15,718 nt of DNA. Origin: JBEVOS01 sp964564595. GTDB lineage: Bacteria; Pseudomonadota; Alphaproteobacteria; Caulobacterales; Aquidulcibacteraceae. The stretch covers positions 1 to 15,718 of the forward strand of contig CAZMCA010000070.1 of the NCBI GenBank assembly GCA_964564595.1, read 5' to 3'. Under the pieces are notes generated by a model. The model worked only from the letters and a program-made list of their open reading frames with translations, was not told the DNA's origin and did no database searches. Position 1 is the first letter of the stretch; the number at the start of each line of letters is the position of its first letter. A program made the translations under genes and the position numbers. Positions 5,189 through 14,500 of this stretch are shown here, piece by piece.

Positions 5189-5930
5189 TTCGGATTCTCC
5201 TCACTCTGTTTTCCTGCAGGCGCGCAAGGCATTGGCTCGCGGTTTGTGTCGCGGCCTCCGTCGTTGCGTGACACGCCCGGCGCTCCTCCATGATTTGCGC
5301 GTTGCGATCACGCACCGCGTTGATCGCGTCGCCGTGCGCTTGAAGCGCCCGATCGCGTATCGCGCGCACGTTCGCCAGATCGATGCAGGCTTGCCGCGTG
5401 GTGCGGCCAGCGATCTCTTCGACGCTGCAGCCACGATCACGCGCGGCGCGCGCGACCGACGCCTCGCTTCGCTCCCAAAGCCCGTAGCCGACGCCAGCGG
5501 CGGCGATCACGAACGGCAGGATCGTGAATAGCCGGATCGGCGACATCGCCCGGCCAGCAAGGAATTGTTGTTGATGCGCCATCGCCAGCGCTTTTTTCGG
5601 ATCGTCTTTCGGCTGCAGCGCGAGACGCAGGAATTCGCGCAGATGCGCCCAATCGTTCCGCCACTCGACGATCTTCGTGCGCACGATCTCGATCAGAGGC
5701 CGCTTCACGAAGCCGAGCCGGAACAACAGCCAGCCCAGCAGCACGGCGACGACAAGCCAGATCACGAGATCGAGCCCGCGTAGCAGCCAGAGGATCGAGA
5801 TCGCGATCAGCGCGAGCGGAAACAGACGCGCCACTTCCGGCCCGACCATGCGCGTCGTGCGCTCATAGTCGCGCCCAACAGTGCCGGGCGCGTACCGTTC
5901 ATCTAGCGGATCGTAATTGTCGTCGCTCAT
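4986..5930 (-). CDS. Membrane protein with periplasmic coiled coil, Rz-like (i-spanin candidate, 314 aa)
   Basis: Hydrophobic segments lie at about 34-51, 54-71 and 132-152. A predominantly helical, charged region (about 155-250) with cysteines near 168, 182, 220 and 234 follows, and then a low-complexity Ala/Gly/Pro tail. Classical Rz has one N-terminal membrane segment and a periplasmic coiled coil, so the extra N-terminal pair and cytoplasmic loop are unusual. The call rests mainly on the partner gene, since an Rz1-like lipoprotein starts inside its 3' end in another frame. The ATG at 5930 overlaps the TGA of the preceding gene as ATGA. An unrelated membrane protein that merely overlaps the lipoprotein gene is the alternative. 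The 411-residue protein downstream has a similar plan (membrane helices then coiled coil). Confidence 0.7.
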   Translation of the reverse strand: MSDDNYDPLDERYAPGTVGRDYERTTRMVGPEVARLFPLALIAISILWLLRGLDLVIWLVVAVLLGWLLFRLGFVKRPLIEIVRTKIVEWRNDWAHLREFLRLALQPKDDPKKALAMAHQQQFLAGRAMSPIRLFTILPFVIAAAGVGYGLWERSEASVARAARDRGCSVEEIAGRTTRQACIDLANVRAIRDRALQAHGDAINAVRDRNAQIMEERRACHATTEAATQTASQCLARLQENRVRRIRNEATNRAAGAPRRDPVERLRELSVESGAGDVGASANPAAPAAAVSGGVPADAGGAGTVSIAQPVPGQ

Positions 5931-6523
5931 TCCCAGCCCGCCATCACGTCGAAGGTCTTGGCCGCTTCGAGATCGTCGTTGCCTTCAACCCATTCGAGCA
6001 TTTCGTTCATGCGCGCATCGAGCGCGCCGAGGCGCATCGCGGCCTCGCGATGCTGCATCAGCTCGATCGTCTCTTGCGGCTGGCGTTCATACTCAGGATC
6101 GCTCAGCGCGAGCACACGTTCGAGATGGTTCTGACGTGTCGCCGTGCGCTTGGCGTGCTCGCGGCGGATCGCGATGCGCAGACCGGCGCGCGCCTGCTCA
6201 ATGCTCTCCCAATTGATCGGATCGACGAAGGCATTTTCATCGGTTTCAAGCCGTGCGGCGCGAGCCTCGCGCTCTTCGCCCGCCTTGGCGTCGCGCGCCA
6301 AACGATCGGCCTCCTCGCGCGCTAAACGCTCGCGCTCGAAGTCCTCCTTGCGACGCATCACGCCTGGATCGATCGTGCCCGCCCACGCACGCAACGTGCC
6401 CGACAGATCGACGAGCTGCGTGTTCAAACGCATTGATGTGTCATGCTGACCGGAATCGTGCAGCGCTTCTTCCGCGAGCGCGATCAGCGTGTCGGACCAG
6501 CTTTGTTCAGTGTTGTCAGGCAT
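5927..6523 (-). CDS. Charged, coiled-coil protein downstream of the tail fibre (198 aa)
   Basis: I do not recognise this protein. I start at the ATG at 6523, preceded by AAGGAAA at good spacing. An in-frame ATG at 6775 would add 84 arginine-rich residues that overlap the tail-fibre coding region and look like antisense-type noise. The product is soluble and acidic/basic, with a probable coiled coil at about 57-92 (RRKEDFERERLAREEADRLA) and a second helical part after an EYERQPQETIELMQHRE segment. The start lies within the tail-fibre gene (8-base overlap) and the stop overlaps the next ATG. A gene in this position often encodes a fibre assembly chaperone, but no motif supports that beyond the context. 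Confidence 0.75.
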   Translation of the reverse strand: MPDNTEQSWSDTLIALAEEALHDSGQHDTSMRLNTQLVDLSGTLRAWAGTIDPGVMRRKEDFERERLAREEADRLARDAKAGEEREARAARLETDENAFVDPINWESIEQARAGLRIAIRREHAKRTATRQNHLERVLALSDPEYERQPQETIELMQHREAAMRLGALDARMNEMLEWVEGNDDLEAAKTFDVMAGWE

Positions 6524-8477
6524 TGCCGTTTCCTTCGAGCGCTGCGAGGCGCGCCGCGATCTCTTTGATCGATTGAACAATGTCGGGCATGAGATCGGTG
6601 GAGCGCAGCCCAAGACGCTCCGTCTCATCGAGCCCATCTTCCGGTGTCCACACCGCATCGGGATCGTAATTAACCGGAACGTCGACGGCCTCTGGAATGT
6701 GCGCGAGCACGTTCTGCGCACGGAAACCAAGGCGGCGAACCGGCTCCGCTGTGGCTTCACCATGCGCAAGTGCATAAGCGTGCCAAAACTCCTCGGACCG
6801 ATACGTATAAACGATCGGCTCTAGCGCGCAGATGCGTTCAAGCGCGCCAGCGCGATCGCCGATGATGTTCTTGATGCGCTCATCAGACGAATTCGACCAT
6901 GACGTTCCGCCGTTCGACAGGTACATGCCCGTGCTGAACGTGTTGTAGATGTAGAAGGCGCTTGCGCCGTTGGTTGAGGGGCCGACCTTCCACTGAATCG
7001 TATCGCCTTCCCAACGCGTAAAAGTGATGTCTGAATCGGCGGAGACATTGCCAATCCAGAAATGGTAGGCGCCGATCTTTACGCGACCAGCATAAAATTG
7101 CTCCGCAGACCATGTATTCGTCGCGTTGAGCAGCGGGATCGTGCCGCCGCTTGTACCGGTATTGACCAGCGCCGCCGTGCCGAGCGACAGCAACGAGCGC
7201 ATCCCAGCGTAGTTCGACGAACCAAGGAACGACTGCACGTTCGCCGACGGCGCGATCCCGGCATAGGTGACGAGATTCGCGCTGTACGCTTGAACGTCCG
7301 AACCGATCGCAACGCCCAGCGCCGTGCGCGCCGCGGAATAGTTCGCGGCGCCCAGGAACGAAAGAATGTTCGCCGATGGCGCAACGCCTGCGAAACTTGT
7401 CAGGTTCGCGCTATACGCCTGAACGTTCGTCCCGATCGCAAGACCAAGGTTCGCGCGCGCGGAGGAGACGCTGACGACATCGTTCAGGTTGTTCGCGGCC
7501 AGCATGTCGCCGGAGCCAGGACCAGTGTCGCCCTTATCGCCCGTGCGCGAAAAGCTCAGCGCGAACACGTGCGCGTTCGTGAATGCCCCGCCGCTGGCGA
7601 TGTGCGTCAGCGTGAGCTTGCGATAGCCCGTGCCGTCAACGACGGAGCCGGTGACACGAAACACCGCGAACGCCGACGGCGTCGTGCGTCCGCGCAGGAT
7701 GAGATAGCCCTTCGACGTGCTTGTTGAGTCATCCCACGTGTCGATGAAGGCCGAGACATCGATCGCGCTCGATTCTGCGTTATCGATGTACGCCGCCGTC
7801 GCGCTTGCGATCGTCGCGTGGTTAAGGCGAAAAACGCCCGAGCCGGGATCGGCATCCGTCGTCGTCGTCGAGAACGTGTATAGCAGAAATGGCGTGGCGC
7901 CGTCCGCGCCAGGATCGCCTTCCGGCCCAGGATCACCTTCCGGCCCGATGAAGTCCGCAGTCTCCATCCATTCCAATTCGCCTTCCTCATCGCCGGAGAC
8001 GAGGAAGGCGTTGTTGACCCATGCGCGCGGGAGCGCAGGAACTTCGTGCGTCGCGAGCGGATGCAGCCCGAGCGCGCGGCCAACCTTGTAATCGATCTCC
8101 TGAATGATCCGCACTTCGCGATCGATCGTGCGTTCGGTCGACACGCTCGAAAAGCCGCCGCCTTGCGTGAATTGCTGAACCTGCGAACGCGGCGTCTGGC
8201 GCTTGATCTGCAGCTTCTCGCCAACCGCCAACACGGCGACGCTCATCGCGAGCGTGACGCTAGCCGCCGCCTCCCCCGTCACCACGCTCTCAGCGCTCAG
8301 CGTATAGTGCGTGCTCTCAACATAGACCGTCGGAACTCCAAGGGCGCTCCATCGCGTGACGACGATCTCGCTCTTGTTGAGAAACGTGATCGGCACGCTG
8401 GACACCGCGACCGAAAAGGGGCCGCGCGTGCCGGAACCGGCATATTGCACAAGGGGTGTCTCGACGTTCAACGCCAT
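6516..8477 (-). CDS. Tail fibre: T7-type N-terminus, collagen-like and repeat regions, S74 chaperone domain (653 aa)
   Basis: Residues 1-135 resemble the T7 gp17 N-terminal domain that attaches fibres to a podovirus tail. A collagen-like stretch GPEGDPGPEGDPGADG (178-193) and a shorter GDKGDTGPG (313-321) follow. Two tandem 43-residue repeats (344-386 and 387-429) share AYSANL, AGxAPSAN and SFLG. The C-terminus (about 528-650) is an intramolecular chaperone of the peptidase S74 family. SDERIK supplies the catalytic Ser531 and Lys536, and GFRAQNV matches the family's GFxAQxV. Such domains trimerise the fibre and then cut themselves off before the serine. The ATG has AAGG just upstream and lies 41 bases after the giant gene. 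This is the receptor-binding protein of the phage. Confidence 0.92.
   Translation of the reverse strand: MALNVETPLVQYAGSGTRGPFSVAVSSVPITFLNKSEIVVTRWSALGVPTVYVESTHYTLSAESVVTGEAAASVTLAMSVAVLAVGEKLQIKRQTPRSQVQQFTQGGGFSSVSTERTIDREVRIIQEIDYKVGRALGLHPLATHEVPALPRAWVNNAFLVSGDEEGELEWMETADFIGPEGDPGPEGDPGADGATPFLLYTFSTTTTDADPGSGVFRLNHATIASATAAYIDNAESSAIDVSAFIDTWDDSTSTSKGYLILRGRTTPSAFAVFRVTGSVVDGTGYRKLTLTHIASGGAFTNAHVFALSFSRTGDKGDTGPGSGDMLAANNLNDVVSVSSARANLGLAIGTNVQAYSANLTSFAGVAPSANILSFLGAANYSAARTALGVAIGSDVQAYSANLVTYAGIAPSANVQSFLGSSNYAGMRSLLSLGTAALVNTGTSGGTIPLLNATNTWSAEQFYAGRVKIGAYHFWIGNVSADSDITFTRWEGDTIQWKVGPSTNGASAFYIYNTFSTGMYLSNGGTSWSNSSDERIKNIIGDRAGALERICALEPIVYTYRSEEFWHAYALAHGEATAEPVRRLGFRAQNVLAHIPEAVDVPVNYDPDAVWTPEDGLDETERLGLRSTDLMPDIVQSIKEIAARLAALEGNGNA
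6528..6893 (-). other. S74 self-cleaving chaperone domain of the tail fibre
   Basis: This is the region of fibre residues about 529-650. By analogy to endosialidase-type domains, cleavage is expected directly before Ser531, leaving a mature fibre of about 530 residues and a released domain of about 123 residues. The serine and lysine of the dyad are spaced as in the family (five residues apart). Confidence 0.8.
7191..7448 (-). repeat. Two tandem 129-bp repeats in the tail-fibre shaft
   Basis: The copies at 7320-7448 and 7191-7319 encode 43-residue units. Both contain QAYSANL and APSAN and end in a SFLG block followed by NY. The protein identity is high but the DNA has diverged, so the duplication is not recent. 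A partial third unit seems to precede them (NDVVSVSSARAN). Such units form the repeating shaft of phage fibres. Confidence 0.75.
7899..7946 (-). repeat. Collagen-like G-X-Y segment in the tail fibre
   Basis: This encodes GPEGDPGPEGDPGADG, five glycine triplets with the GPEGDP unit given twice. At DNA level, 18-base direct repeats containing TTCCGGCCC are visible on the plus strand. Collagen-like stretches are frequent in phage fibres as flexible or trimerising shaft elements and change length readily. Confidence 0.7.
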
Positions 8478-8518
8478 GCCGCCTTATGGCGACCGGGCTG
8501 TGAACGGCGCGGGAACGC

Positions 8519-11500
8519 CTAGCGGCGATCCGCGACCAGGGCCTCATACGGATCGAGCCCCGTTTCCTCGCCCTCAACATAGTCGGCGATGTAATCGATC
8601 AGGGGCCACGCGGCGCCCGAGGGCAGGCCGAACATATACCCGATCGACGTCACCGCCGCCTTGGCCGTGTTCTCGCTGTAGAGCGTGCGCCCCGCAGCCA
8701 GGTCTTGCCCGGCGCGGATGATCATCTTCGGCGCGCTTTCGACGGGCGAGAGCTGATAGTCGAACGTCGTGCCAGCCGCGTTCACCACGTCGCGCAGATA
8801 GGGGATCGTCTGGAAAGGCATGCGCAAGATCACGCCGAGCACGCGGTTGTTGCGCTCCTCTTCGTCCTCGCCCTCGCGCGGGATCAACCGACCAGCGATC
8901 GCTTCCGCCATCAGCGGCGCGATCACATAGATCAACGCCATGTTCGCCACGAAGACGTGCGGCGGAATGCGGCCACGGCGCACGTCGCCAACACTGCTCG
9001 CCGTCCAATTATAGAGCACGCTGAAATACGAGAAGAACATCGTCATGAGCTTGTTGATCTGCGTACCGCGCATGATCGCGGGCAAATCCTGATTGAGCCC
9101 CGCCGATTGCGTCGTGCGCACCATGCTATCGGCATAGGAAATCGCGCCAGCTTCATCGCCGGTATCGATGCCGTTCACTTCGCCATCCATCGCGCGATCA
9201 TACGCCGCCGTCCAAACGGTCGACGACACCGCCCAATCGAACATCCCCACAAGCGCGAAGGCGTGTTGCCGGATCGGATAGAGCTTGTCCGTTTGCTGCA
9301 TCCCCTCGATCGTTTCGCGAATATCGCGGTCGCGCGTCGTCATGCGCGACCGCATGAATTCGGACTTATCGAGAATGAAGCGCGCCTTCGCCTCGATCTG
9401 CGCAGGATTGCGCAGCAGCTTCACCATAGCGCCAGACATACGAAGCGAGCCCAGCTCAGGCACCGCCTGCAGCACGCCGGTAAGCTGTTGAAGGCCCGTG
9501 CTCAGGCGATAGCCCATCGCGGCGATTGCGACGTTGCCGCGCAATTTCTGCAGGTGACGCCAGAACCACACCGTCGGATCGGCGCGATCTGCGGCGATCG
9601 ACTGCAGCCAAGGCGTGAGCTGATCGTACATCGGTTGACCGGCAACGCCGATGAAGGCTTCCGCGAACGCCTGATCTTCGATGATCCGCATCGTGTCGAT
9701 CACGGCGCGCCGATAGGCGATGTCATGCGAGACGTTGTTCACGTGCTCAGTGAACACCGACATCGAGAGCTTCACCGGGCGCCCGCCAGAGCCAACACGC
9801 GCTTCAAGGTGGCCCTTGCGCGTCATCGGCTTTGACCAATTCGAGCCCCACGCTTCAAGCGACTCCGCGCGCTTATCGTCACGGTTCTGGCGCACGCTGC
9901 GCTCGCCATCGTATTTGAGCGGATAGTACCCGCCTTTGAATGTGCCGAACTTCGTCTCAACCGGCGTCGCCTCAACGGCTTTCGGGCGCACGCCAGTCAG
10001 GTCTTCATGCAACGCGAAGGCTTCATCGCGGAACGAGCCGATCAAATCCCAAATCGCCTGCACCGTCTCCCAATCGCGCGCATCCAGCTCACGATCGAGC
10101 ACGAGGCGCACATTCTCCTCGCTCCAACCAAACCCGTTCAGCAGCGCGGCGCGGTTGCCTTCGTTCCCCCAATTGAGCGCGATCGTGATGATCTCCGCTT
10201 TGGTGAACGACGTCGCCGTGCCGTTCGGCCCGCGCACCGGAAGCTCAGGCGTCTCGATCCGCTTGTTGAACATGCGGCCCAGCTCGCCGCGTTCGTAGCG
10301 CTTCCAGATCGCTTGCATGTCCGTCGTGGCGCGGCGCATCAGCGCCGTCTCCTTATCCGCCGCAGCGGCCAACGGCGCCCATAGCGTTTGCCAGATCGGC
10401 CCGTTCGCCTTCCCGTCCAAATGTTTGAACAGGAATTCCATCCGCGTCATTTCCGCGTGCGCCTTGCGGATCGTGTCACTGACGCGCTGCATCGCCGTCG
10501 GCGTATAGGTGCGGCGCTTCGGCTCAGAGAGCGGCCCCGTCGCTTCCAATTGCGCGACCACGCCATCGACGGTCGCGCGGAAAGCGCGCCGCTCTTGCGC
10601 CGCGAGCAACTTATCCTTCAATCGCCCGAGATGCTCGATGTTGCGGATCGTGTCGACGAGCCCGCGCGCCTCATCGATCGGCAGGCGCACGAAAGGCTTG
10701 CGAGACGCCTCGCTCAGCACGCGCGGATCAACGTCGACGAGATGCCCTAGGCCGCGCGCCTCCATATCTTGCGCCCATTGATTGAGGGACGCCATCGAGC
10801 GCTGACGGCGCTGCGTTGTGTTGCGCAGTTCATACGCTTCGAGCAGGCCGTCGATCTGATCGAGATAGTCGCCATCGATCTTGTCGCGCACGCCAGCGCG
10901 ATCGAACTTGCGCAGGTACGTTTGCGCTTTATCCATCTCCTCCGCCGCGTCGCGCGCCAGCCGGTAAAGGTGGAAATTCACGAGCTGGCGATGCTTGTGC
11001 ATCCGCGCCGCCGTCATGTCGCCTTTGCGGATCGCCTCGATCGCATTGCGCGACTCACGCCGCTCCGCCGACAGGAACCAATCATAGGCGCGCACCTGCT
11101 TGACGGTCATGCTTTCCATCTGGCGGCGCGCGATGTCCTTCGCCGCAGCGTTCACCGGGCGAGATGCGTTGCCGGTCGCGCGCTCGATCGCGTCAAGCTC
11201 TAGCTCGATCGCACGTGCGCGCGATTCCCGGTGCGCCGCGATCCGCGCCTCTTCCGCGATCGAGCCGTCGGCAAACGGATCGCCGCCCATCTCTTCCATC
11301 ACGCGCTTGCGCGTCTCTTCCTTGATCGCCTCTTCGCGCGGTTTCAGCGTGGAGATCGCCCGCAAGAATTGCGCGCCGCTATCGAAGCCGAATACGCTGG
11401 CGAGCACGTCAGGATGCAGACCGCCATTGTCCTTCGAGAGCGCGCGTTCGATTTGCACACGCAATTCCTTCGCGGGCGCTTTCAGGTCGACGCCGCGCTC

Positions 11501-14500
11501 TGCGAACCAATTGGCCCAGCTTTGATATTCGAGCCGGTTCGCGACTTCCTCCGCGTCGACGCTCGAATAGACCGGCGACGCATCATTGCGGATGTCATCG
11601 TTTAGACGATCAAGGAATTCGCGGATCGTCGGGCGCTCGCCGTTGCGGACGCTATCGCCCTGAAAATAGCGCATGCCGCGCTTGCGGATTTGCGCTCGCG
11701 CCGCTTCCGGCAGGCGAACAATCCAAACCGAATAGGCGCGTTGGCCGCGTTTCGTCGGAAGATTTACGCGCTCTATCGTCAGTGACGGATCGCCCGTTTC
11801 CTCGCGCGCCAAACGTTCTAGTTTAACGCGAAACTCTTCGTCATAAAAACCAGCGGCCTTCGCTGTGTTCTGAATGCGCGCCGTCGTCTCACTTGTCGAA
11901 ACAGCTACCGCGTCCGCGTTTTCACGCGCCGCCCGGATCAGTAAGCGCTTAAGAAGAACATCCTCCCATGTGTCCTTAAACGGGCTATCTGGCGTGTAGT
12001 ACGATTCGGGGTTGCCGAATTTTCGATTGGCCCCATGCTCGAAAAACTCCGGCTCCGCACGAAACTCGGCTGCGATCGCGTCCAAATCGGAAAGCGCCGC
12101 TTCGCGGTAATTGCCATTAGGCGATGCCTCTACGGCCTCAGCGAGCCGCGACAAATTTGCGAGCGCATCATCAAGCGTATCGCCCTTCTCCCAAATCTCA
12201 ATTTCAACAATAGCGTTTCGCAGGTCAGCGCCCCAACGCGCGTAATTCGCGACCGTGCGAAGCGCATCCAACCGCTGTGACAAGCGAAAGCGTGCCGCGT
12301 TGTACTCACTTCGGCGCGCTTTCCATCTTAGGTAATCCTCAGCGGCCACACGCGGGCGTCGCGGTTCAGCGCCCCCCTGCCGTTGGGCGCCTTGAAAGAA
12401 ATCGGCCTGAATCTCTTCCGCGATATACGTTTTTCCGTAGCCTGGAACGTCGCGGATCGAGCCACGGATTGAGCCCCATGCATGGTTGTCCCAATGCGGG
12501 CTATTGAACATCCCCGGCGCGAATTCACGCCCATCAGGACGGCGCTTCGGGAACGCAAGGCGATCTTCAAAATAAACACCGCGACCGGGAATGCGCGGAC
12601 CCGCGAAGGCGCGCGTGCCGCCGTATTCGTAGTCGGTTGAAGGGTTCTCGGGATCGAATTTGTTGAACCGCGCCTGTAGGCGAAGCTCGCGATCAGCGAT
12701 GTAGTTTTCGACTTCTTCGCGTGTCAGATCGCGTCGCCCGATCAACGCAGGCAATTCGAGAAAGTCGATTTCCTCACGCTTCACGCCCGGCTGCTTCAAC
12801 AGCCAATTGATCACGTGCTCGCCGCCCATCTGCCACTGACGATCAGGCATTGATTTCACGGCGCGCGCAACGGCGCTGTAAAATCCAGTGCGCTGCGTTA
12901 GACCAAGCTCAGATCGACGCTTGTCGCGCGGATCGCTCTCAATGTCTTGGAGAAAGAGATCGCGCAACCCCTTACGGCGCACGCCGCGATTGCGCCACTC
13001 GCGCAACGTTTCCGCGATCTCAACAAGAACGCGATTGCGCTGCCTGCCCTCCGTATCGAGCTTGAGCGCTTCCACAAAGATGTAACGATCGGTGTCGTCG
13101 TATCGCTCGAAAATCGCTTCCGCTTGCCGCCCAAAATGCCAGCGATCTTGAGCAACGGTCGACGTGTAATCGACCGGGCGCTGAACGCTGTTTTCAAACA
13201 GCTCCGCAAGATCACGCACCGCGTCACGAAGATCGTTCCAGCTCGCATTGACCGGCGTCATGTTGCGAATCTGCACGATCCGGCGCAGCGCCTTTTGAAT
13301 TGACGCCTCGTCATCGATCGTGTCGCCCCACTTCTCGATGTGCCGGAGCGAAGGCTTAAACTCACGCGGCGCTGGCGCGCCGTCCTGCGCATAGCCGCCA
13401 TCCGTGACGCGCCCAGGCGGCGGACCAAAGAAGCCCGCTTCCCATGCGGCCATTGCAACATCGTCGAGATGGCGCCCGCCTTGATCATTGATCACGCGGC
13501 CGTAACCGCGCTTGCCATCGAGCACCTGTTGCAGCCCGCCCGATTCATCGACGATGCCGCCGTGCTTGCGCGCGTAGTGCAGTAGCCAATCAGCGAGGCG
13601 TTGCGGCCCACGCTTGTTCAGCGCGACGCGCGTCGCGACCGCCTGCTTGACGAGATCGTCGGCGTCGACCTTGCGCAGCTCAGGCGGCAGGCCGTCATAG
13701 GCGTCCTGCCCATAATCATCGAGCACGGCCTTAAGCGAGAGCCGCAGATCATCCGTTGCCCAATCCGGCTTAGGACCGTGACGCCATAGGCCGAACGCAA
13801 GCCAATCGAGCGCGATGCGCGCCGGATCAGCATCGACATCCAGTTCCACCGTCTCGCGCTGGCGCTTCTCTTCCGCGCGCCATTGCCGCGTGCGATCGGC
13901 GAACAGCGCGCCCATCACGTTCGCCTGTAGATCGGCTTCCGCCTCAGATCGCGCGCGATCGATCTCTTTCAGGTAGCGCGCATATTGCTTGTCGGTGCCG
14001 CCGAATTCCTCACGCGACATCACTTGATTTGCGCCGTTCGCCTTTTGCGCCGCCGCGATCTCCTCATCGGTCGCAACCATACGATCCATCACGGCGCGCA
14101 CTTCATCGTTCAGCTCGACTTTGAGCGCGAGCACGCTCTTGTAGATCGCGACCAACCACGTGCGGATCGTGGCGAACACCTGCCGGAGCGCGCCCGAAGG
14201 CGATTTGCCTTCCATCACATACGCCTCGAAGCCACGCGCAAATTGTTCGTGATACGGGCGGCGCTCATCGATCGACATCGCGGCCCAGCGCTCCATCGTG
14301 AGATCGCCGCCGAACCAATCGAGCACCGTTTGCGCGTCGTCTTTGATCGCCTGCGGCGCGGTGTCTTGCGCGGCGAACATCATCAGCAATTCGAGATTCA
14401 AGTGCCCCGTTTCGTGCAGCAGCGTCGACAGATTGCGCGCTTCGAGCAGGTTGATCACGGCGCTATTCAGTTCACCGTTGCGATCATAGCCGGGCGTGAA

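Noticed and set aside
6524..6775. An 84-residue N-terminal extension of the 198-residue protein
   Set aside because: It lies within the tail-fibre gene in another frame, is arginine-rich, and the ATG at 6523 has a good AAGGAAA.
8705..9835. A 376-codon plus-strand frame inside the giant gene
   Set aside because: Arg/His-rich shadow of the conserved C-terminal region of the giant protein; no ribosome site or family signature.
11380..11450. An HPD tripeptide in the giant protein as a J-domain partner for the Hsp70
   Set aside because: The context GGLHPDVLASVFGF lacks the helices of a J domain and resembles a segment common in large phage proteins.
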